Notes: generated by a model from the letters alone, not told the origin. A stretch of 15,966 bases of DNA from Gammaproteobacteria bacterium (GCA_030637945.1 DAOWFN010000029.1:1-15966); one strand, 5' to 3'. Counted from the stretch's first letter, positions 1 through 7,217 are shown. A program made the numbers and translations.

Positions 1-1
1 T

Positions 2-937
2 ATCGAGCGACTGGATTATCTTTATCTACTCACGATATCAGATATTCGAGGCACCAATCCAAAACTATGGAACGACTGGAAAGATAAATTACTCGGTGAA
101 CTCTACAATAAAACTGCCGCGTTACTAAACAAAGGCCTCAGCTTTAATTATCTAGATGAAAAGAGTGACAAAGAAAATAATATATCTGAAATCCAGACGG
201 CCAGCCTGCGACGGCTCGAAGCACAGGGTATCAACTCGCATCAGACAAACGAACTATGGGATACACTCAATACCGACTACTTCCAGAGCCATACATATGG
301 ACAGATCGCGTGGCACACATCGTTGATCATAGATGCCAAACAAAAAGGAACACTTGATACACCTCTCATACATGCACGTGTACATGAGTCCAGTAACAGC
401 ATCCAGCTACTGATATACATGAAAGACCGTGAACATATCTTTTATGATGTATCAACCATTTTAAGTAACAGTGAAGTCGACATCGTCAACGCACAAATCA
501 TTAATGCAAGCGATGGTTTTGCACTACAAACTTTTCGTCTGACACCCGTCAATATAAATAACTCAGATATGGAATTGGTAGCCGAACAGATTATTCATCG
601 TCTACAGGACAAGCTAAGTCAGAAAACAGAAACCACACAATCGTCATTGAGTAGCGGCCTTAAACACAAGTATTTTTCATCGCCCACTGTTATAAATTTT
701 GATAGCAGCAATGATAACAGCACAACACTTTTATCCATTGAAACCATCGACCATGTAGGTGTTTTAGCAAACATTGCAAAAGCTTTCATCGATTGTGACG
801 TTAAAATACTCAATGCAAGAATTGCTACCGTGGGAGAAAAAGTTTTAGACTACTTCACCATTAGCTCGGCTGATGATAAGTCGCTCTCTGACCAACAGCA
901 AAACGACCTGAAACAACAATTAAAAGAATCACTATAA
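2..937 (+). CDS. glnD: GlnD, bifunctional PII uridylyltransferase/uridylyl-removing enzyme, C-terminal part (5' truncated by window)
   Basis: This is the last 311 residues of the nitrogen sensor that uridylylates and deuridylylates PII proteins in response to glutamine; E. coli GlnD is about 890 residues, so roughly the final third is present. The reading frame is open from the first base, with no start in the window. The in-window protein begins with the family-typical stretch LYLLTISDIRGTNPKLW, the end of the HD-domain (uridylyl-removing) region. Two ACT domains follow, at about residues 134-202 (LLIYMKDREHIFYDV) and 244-311 (TIDHVGVLANIAKAF), which bind glutamine in this family. The stop lies 2 bases before the dapE start, so the two are probably cotranscribed. 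The call is firm; nothing can be said about the nucleotidyltransferase domain, which lies outside. Confidence 0.95.
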   Translation: MERLDYLYLLTISDIRGTNPKLWNDWKDKLLGELYNKTAALLNKGLSFNYLDEKSDKENNISEIQTASLRRLEAQGINSHQTNELWDTLNTDYFQSHTYGQIAWHTSLIIDAKQKGTLDTPLIHARVHESSNSIQLLIYMKDREHIFYDVSTILSNSEVDIVNAQIINASDGFALQTFRLTPVNINNSDMELVAEQIIHRLQDKLSQKTETTQSSLSSGLKHKYFSSPTVINFDSSNDNSTTLLSIETIDHVGVLANIAKAFIDCDVKILNARIATVGEKVLDYFTISSADDKSLSDQQQNDLKQQLKESL

Positions 938-939
938 AA

Positions 940-2067
940 ATGACAGCAACATTAGACCTGGCCAGGCAACTCATCAGCATTCCATCAGTCACACCTGACG
1001 ATTTAGGCTGCCAAAAAATCATTGCGGAAAGACTGAGCAATATTGGCTTTAAAACCGAACATCTGCCCTACGGCGAGGTTGATAATCTATGGGCAAGATA
1101 TGGCGACCAGTCTCCCCTGTTCGTTTTCGCAGGCCATACAGACGTGGTACCAACTGGCCCGGTTGAACAATGGAGCAGCGACCCTTTCAGCCCGACGATC
1201 GTAGGCGATGTGATGACAGGCCGCGGCACAGCCGACATGAAAAGCAGTATCGCAGCGATGATCTGTGCATGTGAAAATTTATTTGCTGATAACAGAGAGA
1301 TCAAAGGCTCGATCGCTTTTTTAATTACCAGCGATGAAGAAGGCCCGGCTACTGACGGTACAGTAAAAGTTATTGAATACCTGGCTAACAACAACGAACA
1401 GATCGACTGGTGCCTTGTCGGCGAGCCCTCGAGCACAGATACTCTAGGTGACGTGATAAAGAATGGACGCCGCGGCTCCATCTCTGGTGATCTGACTATT
1501 CACGGCGTTCAGGGACATATCGCCTATCCTCACCTGGCAAAAAATCCTATACATATGTTTGCTGGCGCATTACAGGATCTATGTGGCGAAGTCTGGGATA
1601 ACGGCAATAACCATTTTCCACCGACCAGTTTCCAGATATCGAACATCAATGGTGGCACAGGTGTAACTAACGTCATACCCGGTGAGCTCAACGTGCAGTT
1701 TAATCTGCGTTTTTCGACTGAAATTACAGACCTGCAGATCAGAGAACGTATAGAAAATATCCTTAACAATCATCAGCTCGAATACACGCTTGACTGGTCA
1801 CTATCAGGACAACCATTTTTGACACCCGATGGTGAATTAGTCGACGCCACGAAACAGGCAATAAAATCGATCTGCAACATTGATACAGAATTATCGACTG
1901 CAGGCGGCACCTCTGATGGACGGTTTATTGCACCAACAGGTGCGCAGGTCGTCGAACTTGGCCCCATCAATGCAAGCATCCATAAGATAGATGAAAATAT
2001 AAATATTAACGAACTGGATAAGCTGACAGAAATATACCTTGAGATATTAGAAAGGCTACTGACTTAA
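940..2067 (+). CDS. dapE: Succinyl-diaminopimelate desuccinylase DapE
   Basis: A cytosolic di-zinc hydrolase that removes succinate from N-succinyl-LL-2,6-diaminopimelate, giving the LL-diaminopimelate used for lysine and peptidoglycan. It has 375 residues, the same as E. coli DapE. The M20 peptidase-family metal and catalytic residues are all visible: H66 in AGHTDVV, D99 in GRGTADMKSS, the general base E133 and metal ligand E134 in SDEEGP, E162 in GEPSS, and H348 near the C terminus in NASIHKID. The dimerisation domain (about residues 176-290) begins at GRRGSISGDL. It starts 2 bases after glnD; I see no good Shine-Dalgarno site, so translation is probably coupled to glnD. A glnD/dap-gene neighbourhood is common in gammaproteobacteria. 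Confidence 0.97.
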   Translation: MTATLDLARQLISIPSVTPDDLGCQKIIAERLSNIGFKTEHLPYGEVDNLWARYGDQSPLFVFAGHTDVVPTGPVEQWSSDPFSPTIVGDVMTGRGTADMKSSIAAMICACENLFADNREIKGSIAFLITSDEEGPATDGTVKVIEYLANNNEQIDWCLVGEPSSTDTLGDVIKNGRRGSISGDLTIHGVQGHIAYPHLAKNPIHMFAGALQDLCGEVWDNGNNHFPPTSFQISNINGGTGVTNVIPGELNVQFNLRFSTEITDLQIRERIENILNNHQLEYTLDWSLSGQPFLTPDGELVDATKQAIKSICNIDTELSTAGGTSDGRFIAPTGAQVVELGPINASIHKIDENININELDKLTEIYLEILERLLT

Positions 2068-2176
2068 AGCAACGAATTTTAACCCTGAAAATACACACTA
2101 CACCTTTACTAACAAGGGTTGATTGAACTACACTCCCGATAGTAAACAGAAGATAACAAACAGAAGAGAGAACATT

Positions 2177-2560
2177 ATGAATTCAGAAAAAGTACTATTC
2201 AGCTTTTTCATGATACTCGCTCTAACACTAAACTTCGGTTTCTTTATCGGCGAAATGGATGATCCGCAACATCATAATGTCTATGAATTATTTGCTGTAA
2301 TCGTCGTCAATCTAATAGCGACCATATTAAAGTTTGGTGACCGTTCCCGACTGGGACCCATGCTGCTGGCGACCAGCCTGGTCGCTCTCGTACAACTAAT
2401 ATCTGCTGCCATCGTCTGGACATTTGCAGTGCATGTACATGAAACCGGACTCACGCCATCCACCATGGTAACGATCGTTTCACTCAGTGGCGGAGCTGTT
2501 CTTGCAAACATCATCTCCGTCATGCTGCTGATGATCGAAACCACCATGTTGCGCCGTTAA
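2177..2560 (+). CDS. Small four-helix inner-membrane protein (DUF6394-like, tentative)
   Basis: A 127-residue integral membrane protein. Four hydrophobic segments are visible: about residues 5-25 (VLFSFFMILALTLNFGFFIG), 37-56, 64-90 and 98-123. A short acidic/His loop, GEMDDPQHHNVYE, follows helix 1. The start is placed at ATG 2177, which has a purine-rich AGAAGAGAG site about 7 bases upstream; an in-frame TTG at 2123 would add 18 hydrophilic residues and has no better site. It resembles small proteins I associate with DUF6394, but that name is from memory and unverified. The gene ends 31 bases before a potassium channel gene on the same strand, so a role as accessory subunit or co-regulated partner is possible but only inferred. 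No catalytic motif is seen. Confidence 0.8.
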   Translation: MNSEKVLFSFFMILALTLNFGFFIGEMDDPQHHNVYELFAVIVVNLIATILKFGDRSRLGPMLLATSLVALVQLISAAIVWTFAVHVHETGLTPSTMVTIVSLSGGAVLANIISVMLLMIETTMLRR

Positions 2561-2591
2561 ACACCACAGACTGAGTCGCTTCCCATTTTAG

Positions 2592-4388
2592 ATGATGAGT
2601 AACGAGGAACCCGACAGACACGAAACCTCCGAGGAAGCCATCAATCCGGTGGTATCAATGATCATGTTGCGTATGCGTACGCCACTGATCATCCTCATAA
2701 CTGTCTACGCCATCACCATAATAGGATTATTACTGATATCCGGAGTTGATGACCAGGGCAATCCATGGCGCATGAGCATCTTCCATGCACTTTATTACGT
2801 CAGCTTTACTGCTACCACGATCGGTTTTGGCGAGATACCTTATGCCTTGAACGATGCCCAGCGTCTATGGGTTTTATGCACCATCTATATGACGGTGATC
2901 GCCTGGCTTTTTGCCATCGGTAATATTCTGGCACTGGTTCAGAATCCTATTTTCAAAAAAGCACTTAATGAAAACCGTTTTAAAAATCAGGTCGGTAAGA
3001 TACATGAACCCTTTTACCTGGTGTGTGGACTCGGTGAAACCGGTTATGAAGTGGTGAAAGCTCTCACCAGTGAACATTACCGCGTTGTCGTCATAGAAAA
3101 AGATCCGGAGAGTTTGCTCGACGCTAATCTGCACGATCTACAGGAATTTGTACCTTGCCTGATAGCCGATGCATCTGTTCCCAGGTATCTGAAACTGGCA
3201 GGCATTACCAAAGATAATTGCAATGGCGTGATAGCCACTACTGCCTCAGACGAAACCAACCTGAAAATTGCTATCAGCAGCAAACTGCTTCATCCTGAGG
3301 GGAAAGTTGTCTGTCGCTCAGATATACATTCCTATGAAGAAAACATGCGCTCATTTAATACCGACCATGTCGTCAATCCCTTTCAGACATTCGCTGACAT
3401 ATTTTCGATGTTATTGCATACACCATCATTACATCTCATCTTTGACTGGTTAACCGGCGCACCCGAATCACAGATTACAGATGAACCGTTAAAACTCAAT
3501 TATGGCCGCTGGATCCTCTGTAGTTATGGCCGCTTCGGGCACGTTCTCTACCAGAAATTTCTTGAGCATGATATCGATACAACCATTCTTGAACCTGATG
3601 AAACGGTCTATGAATCTTTCAAACGAGACTATATCGATCAAGCCGACAAGATGATTATAGGAACAGGCATCGATGAGAGGTCATTAAAAAAAGCTGACAT
3701 CGAAAATGCTGTTGGCATTATTGCCGGCGGTAATGATGATTCAAACAACCTGTCAACCATCATGACCGCACGCCAGATTAACCCGGATATATTTGTAGTC
3801 GCACGACAAAACCTGCGACATAACTCTGAACTTTTTCACAAGACCAAAGCTGACCTCGTCATGCAGCCCAGAGAGATTACAGCACGTATGATCCGTGTAC
3901 TGTTTCTTAATCCACTGCTGAACGAATACCTCACCATAGCCAAAAAACAGGATGAAGAATGGAGTAACATTGTTATCAGCCGCCTCAGTGCCGTCATAGG
4001 TGAATGTAAACCGCATACATGGACAGCTGAAATCAACGAAAAAGAAGCACCTGCGGTGATCAATAGCATAACATTAGGGCGCACAATCAGCCTTAACCAT
4101 CTCACTCAGGACCCCATTTCAAAAGACCACAAACTAAAATGTGTTGCCCTGCTCCTGGAAAGAAATGGCGATTACCAGATAATGCCTGATGACACGACTC
4201 CGATACAAAGCGGCGACCACATTTTATTTTGCGGCATGCTGGAAGCCATGAACAGCATGCACTGGACATTAAAGGTCATGAGCAGCCTGAACTATGTCAT
4301 GAGTTTTGAAAACGAACCAGAATCCTATCTGTGGCGAAAATTGAAACAGGCGTATAAAGGTAAAGAACGCAGAGAAAAACTCCGCTAG
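2592..4388 (+). CDS. Potassium channel protein with pore domain, two TrkA-N (RCK) domains and TrkA-C
   Basis: A 598-residue inner-membrane K+ channel of the two-helix-pore/RCK class. Helix 1 (about 30-50), a pore loop with filter TTIGFGE (75-81) and helix 2 (about 92-115) form the pore. The filter differs from the usual TVGYGD by F for Y and E for D. RCK1 (about 140-275) has an intact nucleotide-binding GLGETG (146-151) and acidic E169 at the end of strand 2. RCK2 (about 306-430) has the weaker SYGRFG, with Ser in place of the first Gly. A TrkA-C-like region follows (about 515-560). Nucleotides or other ligands gate such channels from the cytosol; the ligand here is unknown. A second ATG lies directly after the first. 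The neighbouring small membrane gene may be cotranscribed. Confidence 0.9.
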   Translation: MMSNEEPDRHETSEEAINPVVSMIMLRMRTPLIILITVYAITIIGLLLISGVDDQGNPWRMSIFHALYYVSFTATTIGFGEIPYALNDAQRLWVLCTIYMTVIAWLFAIGNILALVQNPIFKKALNENRFKNQVGKIHEPFYLVCGLGETGYEVVKALTSEHYRVVVIEKDPESLLDANLHDLQEFVPCLIADASVPRYLKLAGITKDNCNGVIATTASDETNLKIAISSKLLHPEGKVVCRSDIHSYEENMRSFNTDHVVNPFQTFADIFSMLLHTPSLHLIFDWLTGAPESQITDEPLKLNYGRWILCSYGRFGHVLYQKFLEHDIDTTILEPDETVYESFKRDYIDQADKMIIGTGIDERSLKKADIENAVGIIAGGNDDSNNLSTIMTARQINPDIFVVARQNLRHNSELFHKTKADLVMQPREITARMIRVLFLNPLLNEYLTIAKKQDEEWSNIVISRLSAVIGECKPHTWTAEINEKEAPAVINSITLGRTISLNHLTQDPISKDHKLKCVALLLERNGDYQIMPDDTTPIQSGDHILFCGMLEAMNSMHWTLKVMSSLNYVMSFENEPESYLWRKLKQAYKGKERREKLR

Positions 4389-4419
4389 GCTTCTTTAACG
4401 ATATACCGGCACTGGCTGC

Positions 4420-4448
4420 ACGACTTTCAGCACACTCACTGATATAAT
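4420..4448 (+). promoter_or_regulatory. Putative sigma70-type promoter of the tRNA-Arg gene
   Basis: A perfect TATAAT at 4443-4448 lies about 20 bases before the tRNA 5' end. With a 17-base spacer the -35 box is ACGACT (4420-4425), matching TTGACA only in its central GAC. The -10 box is convincing, the -35 weak. Confidence 0.5.
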
Positions 4449-4467
4449 CCCACACCACGAACACCCT

Positions 4468-4544
4468 GCCCCGGTAGCTCAGCTGGATAGAGCGTCCCCC
4501 TCCTAAGGGGAAGGCCAGAGGTTCGACTCCTCTTCGGGGCGCCA
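4468..4544 (+). tRNA. tRNA-Arg, anticodon CCU
   Basis: The full cloverleaf can be folded by eye. The acceptor stem is GCCCCGG with TCGGGGC, ending in one G-U pair. The D stem is GCTC/GAGC, and the anticodon stem is TCCCC/GGGGA around loop CTCCTAA, so the anticodon is CCT (4502-4504), reading AGG. A 5-base variable loop follows, then T stem AGAGG/CCTCT with loop TTCGACT, discriminator G and an encoded CCA end. The length is 77 bases. The anticodon arm resembles E. coli tRNA-Arg(CCU). tRNA-Arg genes are frequent integration sites, but no integrase or second copy of the 3' end was seen in the window. Confidence 0.97.
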
Positions 4545-4647
4545 ATTAAATCAATTAGTTAAACGATTTATTGACCCAATCAACATGGCCGTTCTTTCCT
4601 CATTAAGTGCGTTGTAAGTGCAATTAACAACAACTGAGGAAGATATC

Positions 4648-5349
4648 ATGAACGAAAAAACTACCGACTTAACTCCTGATACACCAGTAAATACATACCG
4701 GGACAGTGATGAATATAAATTCACCACTCAATTTTATATTGCCGAAGGCGCAGCAGGTTTATTATCCCATGTGGCTGATAAAGCAACCTTTGATGAGGTT
4801 AGTATTCGAGCTCTAGCTTCCGCTACATTTTCTATTGAAACCGCTGTAGGCGAAATGAATGAAATATTTCATAATCTACTTGATCACAACCTAGCTTTAC
4901 ATAACAAGAATAAGGAAAATATCCTAGCTACAAAAGCTATTAACATAAACGAAGACGACGATGAAGACACATCGCCAAATATCAAAAAACATGGGCCTGA
5001 ATGTGAGTTCAATCACCAGCACCTTATCGCTGAAGGTGCTGCAGGATTATTATTCTCAGCATCATCAAGCCCGCGAGGCTCTATGGGTAATTCTGTTATA
5101 AATTCTGCAGCATATTCCATTGAATCCGCTATACGTGAAATGAACAAGTGTTTCCAGGAACAGCTCAATATTGACAGGAGCGCGAGCCAAGAAAACATCC
5201 TCAATGATATAACTACCGTGTTTATGGATAAATATCCGCAGCTTAAACAGGCTCGTATAGATGCTATCGCAAATGACACAACGCTTGAAGATTTTATAAT
5301 TGAATTTAGTCGGCAGATTCAAAATACTCAAAATGTTATTTCTGATTAA
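4648..5349 (+). CDS. Unrecognised soluble protein with an internal ~70-residue duplication
   Basis: A 233-residue acidic protein without signal peptide or membrane segment; I do not recognise its family. It contains two diverged copies of one unit, at about residues 25-93 and 121-185. Both begin with F--Q-(Y/L), share the identical nonapeptide IAEGAAGLL, then (F/Y)SIE(T/S)A---EMN, and end in ENIL. The units look helical and are joined by an acidic linker (NEDDDED, about 101-107). A C-terminal tail (about 186-233) follows the second copy. ATG 4648 is chosen because GAGGA (4636-4640) lies 7 bases upstream; the longer GTG start at 4618 has no ribosome binding site. It stands alone, 103 bases after the tRNA, at the edge of the more AT-rich block. 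No function is proposed. Confidence 0.82.
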   Translation: MNEKTTDLTPDTPVNTYRDSDEYKFTTQFYIAEGAAGLLSHVADKATFDEVSIRALASATFSIETAVGEMNEIFHNLLDHNLALHNKNKENILATKAININEDDDEDTSPNIKKHGPECEFNHQHLIAEGAAGLLFSASSSPRGSMGNSVINSAAYSIESAIREMNKCFQEQLNIDRSASQENILNDITTVFMDKYPQLKQARIDAIANDTTLEDFIIEFSRQIQNTQNVISD

Positions 5350-5667
5350 GACGCGAGCTGAGTGCAGTGGACTTTAGCTCACCGAGCTACTCACAAATAG
5401 CGGCTTTGTGGTTGTTCGCCTTCAGTGATGCTTCTCTAAGGTCGGCTCCGTGATTTTTTCGGGTAACCACCTATTTTCAAGCCTCTGGCCTGGCCGCTCA
5501 GGCCGCTCTCAATCAACAGCCATGAACCGATTACTTGCAAACGAGGAGGAGTCCATATACGGACATTCACCCCTCCCCCTCAACTAGCTTACATATTTTC
5601 TACAGAGTACAGTGAAATGAGGATATGAAGATACCGTCAATATTGAACAATTGTCTGAGCATCTTAC
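5350..5667. other. Non-coding stretch with hairpins and one dispersed repeat copy
   Basis: No convincing gene in 318 bases. It holds a 6-bp hairpin TAGCTC-acc-GAGCTA (5375-5389) just after the duplicated-protein gene, without a T-tract. It also holds the repeat copy at 5408-5453, a GC-rich hairpin GGCCTG-6-CAGGCC (5487-5504), and a small GTCC-6-GGAC hairpin near 5551-5564. The genes on both sides converge here, so hairpins may serve as weak terminators. Confidence 0.5.
5408..5453 (+). repeat. Dispersed intergenic repeat, copy 1
   Basis: These 46 bases align without gaps to 12167-12212, with 39 of 46 positions identical by my count. The core shared words are TCGCCTTCAGTGA and AAGGTCGGCT. Both copies are intergenic and in the same orientation. 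Neither has an obvious reading frame or terminal inverted repeats, so this looks like a decayed non-coding element rather than a gene. Confidence 0.65.
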
Positions 5668-6204
5668 TTACAAAGGAATTCCAATATGTACACCTATTGT
5701 ATAGTGTTCGTCATCTTCCGTTTTAGAATAGCCAACTACTGGCCCTATATGATAGTGCGGAGTTTCAAAAACATATGTTGCTTCTATATGAGTAGCATAA
5801 CTAGATTTTGTTTCTCCCTCATGCTCTTCCCACGCCACACCTGGCGATACAGAAAATATTATATTTTCTGTTGGGTGAACCGCCATAGTTACCATAACGC
5901 CATAATGTTTTTCATCTGTAAATATTGTTTCAGCACCTAAGCCAAGTGAAAAATATTTTTGAATACCTTCGCCAGATAAACGCCTCATCAGATGCACATG
6001 TAACAAAGGAGCATCTTCTTCTGCTTTTAAATACGCATACCCAGCTGAAAGACCTAGCTCAAAGCTTGACTCTCCATTGTCTATATGTGGAGCTTCGTGA
6101 TCAATATGTTCTGATGCGAGCGCTGTCTTTCCACACAAAATAATATAACCAAGTGCAACAAACCCAATAACAAAATTAATTTTTTTATTCATACAAATTT
6201 TCAT
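5668..6204 (-). CDS. Exported barrel-like protein of unknown function
   Basis: A 178-residue protein with a clear signal peptide: basic MKICMNKK, a hydrophobic core, and a probable signal peptidase I site after ALA, near residue 30. The mature part starts with a His/acid-rich stretch (SEHIDHEAPHID). It continues as alternating short hydrophobic strands (FELGLSAGYAYL, YFSLGLGAETIF, GVMVTMAVHP, IIFSVSPGVAWE, HIEATYVFET, YHIGPVVGYS, YTIGVHIGIPL), as in a small eight-strand outer-membrane barrel. No Cys-based lipobox is seen. The final residue is Leu, not the usual Phe. ATG 6204 directly follows the stop of an 8-codon ORF; an inner ATG at 6192 is an alternative. It is probably cotranscribed with the 60-residue membrane gene upstream. 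The His-rich start could bind metal, which is speculation. Confidence 0.75.
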   Translation of the reverse strand: MKICMNKKINFVIGFVALGYIILCGKTALASEHIDHEAPHIDNGESSFELGLSAGYAYLKAEEDAPLLHVHLMRRLSGEGIQKYFSLGLGAETIFTDEKHYGVMVTMAVHPTENIIFSVSPGVAWEEHEGETKSSYATHIEATYVFETPHYHIGPVVGYSKTEDDEHYTIGVHIGIPL

Positions 6205-6231
6205 CTAAGCTTTACTTAGTTTTTCTATCAT
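6205..6231 (-). CDS. Possible 8-codon coupling mini-ORF (MIEKLSKA)
   Basis: Between the 60-residue membrane gene and the barrel-like gene, the minus strand reads AAGGAGTAA, a short spacer, then ATG, eight codons and TAG. The barrel gene's ATG follows immediately. The only good Shine-Dalgarno site in the gap (AAGGAG, overlapping the upstream stop) is placed for this mini-ORF, so ribosomes might translate it and restart at the next ATG. It may equally be a chance ORF. Confidence 0.3.
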   Translation of the reverse strand: MIEKLSKA

Positions 6232-6237
6232 GGTTTT

Positions 6238-6420
6238 TTACTCCTTGTTATCTGAAACCATCTTGATAAACCCTAGTAAAATCCCTGCACCTATAATAAT
6301 AAAACCTATAGCTAATAGTACATAAATGACAGGTGAGCTTATTTTAAAATATAACAAAACGGATAATGTAATTATCAACAACAAACCAAACATGATCATC
6401 ACATAACTTTTATTAATCAT
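6238..6420 (-). CDS. Small two-helix membrane protein
   Basis: A 60-residue protein made almost wholly of two hydrophobic helices, about residues 6-26 (YVMIMFGLLLIITLSVLLYF) and 30-53 (VIYVLLAIGFIIIGAGILLGF). A Ser/Pro turn joins them and a short charged tail (VSDNKE) follows. GGAA lies about 5 bases before the ATG. I do not recognise a family. The gene lies 113 bases downstream of ccmE on the same strand and 33 bases upstream of the barrel-like gene, so an operon with either is plausible. Its composition is AT-rich like its neighbours. Confidence 0.65.
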   Translation of the reverse strand: MINKSYVMIMFGLLLIITLSVLLYFKISSPVIYVLLAIGFIIIGAGILLGFIKMVSDNKE

Positions 6421-6533
6421 ATAATTTCCAGTAATAAGTCACGTCTATACATAGCCGATAAAATACTCTGTAACCAGAAGGGACAATCTCAATTTAAAAG
6501 CTCCAAATACCTACAAGGATGTTTTTTAGAAGT

Positions 6534-7001
6534 TTAGATGTTTCCTGTTTGGTTTATACTCTTTTTGCTTTTAGCTGCATCCTCGGCAGTTTGTAATGCA
6601 GCAGCCACTTCTGGTGGCATATATTTTTCATCATGTTTTGCCAACACTTCATCCGCAACAAATTGACCATTTGAATTAAAATGCCCCATGGCGACGATAC
6701 CCTGACCTTCACGAAACAGATCTGGCAAAATACCTGTGTATTCAACAGTCATACTTTCTTCATTATCGGTAACATCAAACTGCACCATTAAACTATCAGG
6801 TGCGCGTATCACACTGCCATCAACAACCAAGCCACCAACACGAAATGCATGGGTCTTAGGAGCCTTACCAGTTTTTACCTGTGTGGGACTGTAGAAATAT
6901 AATAAATTCTCCTCAAATGCAGTCAATCCCAGTACAGATGCTGTAGCAACACCAAAAACGATGGTTAAAACTAAAACTTTTCGACGACTTCTTTTGTTCA
7001 T
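6534..7001 (-). CDS. ccmE: Cytochrome c maturation protein CcmE (haem chaperone)
   Basis: A membrane-anchored periplasmic chaperone that holds haem covalently and passes it to the CcmF/H ligase during c-type cytochrome assembly (System I). It has 155 residues, in the family's usual range. There is one N-terminal anchor helix (about 9-27), an OB-fold core with FRVGGLVVDGSV and GILPDLFREGQG, and the haem-binding motif LAKHDEKYMPPEV. In that motif H123 is the expected covalent haem ligand and Y127 the axial one. Its Shine-Dalgarno GAGGG overlaps the TGA of the small gene just upstream, so the two are translationally linked. Unusually, no other ccm gene is in the window; ccmE normally sits inside ccmABCDEFGH. 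It may be a second copy or a relocated gene. Confidence 0.95.
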   Translation of the reverse strand: MNKRSRRKVLVLTIVFGVATASVLGLTAFEENLLYFYSPTQVKTGKAPKTHAFRVGGLVVDGSVIRAPDSLMVQFDVTDNEESMTVEYTGILPDLFREGQGIVAMGHFNSNGQFVADEVLAKHDEKYMPPEVAAALQTAEDAAKSKKSINQTGNI

Positions 7002-7011
7002 CTTTTAACCC

Positions 7012-7176
7012 TCAGTATCTTGAACGGAGAATCCGACGTTGTTGATATCCAGGCCGCTGAAGCGCTTCTGGTTTATTTACCGGCACTTTGACGAGTTTTG
7101 CTGCAGGCGCCAGGTAAATGCTTTCAAACCATTCTCTGATGGCATCCAGTGTATTTTGATAAAAGTTAAGCAACAT
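7012..7176 (-). CDS. Small 54-residue protein upstream of ccmE, unrecognised
   Basis: A small gene with AGAGG 5 bases before its ATG. Its TGA lies within the Shine-Dalgarno sequence of ccmE, leaving 10 bases between the genes. The product begins MLLNFYQNTLDAIREWF, which could be an amphipathic helix. It continues through a Lys/Pro stretch (KLVKVPVNKPEAL) and ends in a very basic tail (QQRRILRSRY). It has no membrane helix, so it is not the usual CcmD that precedes CcmE elsewhere, though the position is that of ccmD. Codon use looks like genuine coding and the tight linkage supports reality. Function unknown; a CcmE-associated factor is inference only. Confidence 0.6.
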   Translation of the reverse strand: MLLNFYQNTLDAIREWFESIYLAPAAKLVKVPVNKPEALQRPGYQQRRILRSRY

Positions 7177-7179
7177 AAA

Positions 7180-7217
7180 AACCTCTGGCACGATTGGCCA
7201 TTTATCTACCAGAGGTT
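7180..7217 (-). promoter_or_regulatory. Hairpin sequestering the ribosome binding site of the 54-residue gene, or terminator of nhaA
   Basis: AACCTCTGG (7180-7188) and CCAGAGGTT (7209-7217) form a perfect 9-bp stem with a 20-base loop. On the minus strand the 3' arm contains AGAGG, the only ribosome binding site of the small gene. It is followed by TTTTT and then the ATG. It could therefore mask translation of the small gene-ccmE pair. It could also act as an intrinsic terminator for transcripts leaving nhaA. Confidence 0.6.

Noticed and set aside
2081..2120. AACCCT/AGGGTT inverted repeat after dapE as a terminator.
   Set aside because: Six base pairs around a 28-base loop with no T-tract is too weak.
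2123..2176. TTG start that lengthens the small four-helix protein by 18 residues.
   Set aside because: The ATG at 2177 has a purine-rich ribosome binding site and starts immediately before the first membrane helix.
4517..4544. Search by eye for a second copy of the tRNA-Arg 3' end as an attachment site.
   Set aside because: Only short CGGGGC-type words recur; no second copy and no integrase gene are in the window.
4618..4647. GTG start that lengthens the duplicated protein by 10 residues.
   Set aside because: The GAGGA site is positioned for ATG 4648 and would lie within the longer version's coding sequence.
5685..6143. Plus-strand frames inside the barrel-like gene region.
   Set aside because: They are opposite-strand shadows; the minus-strand frame has a signal peptide and a coherent strand pattern.
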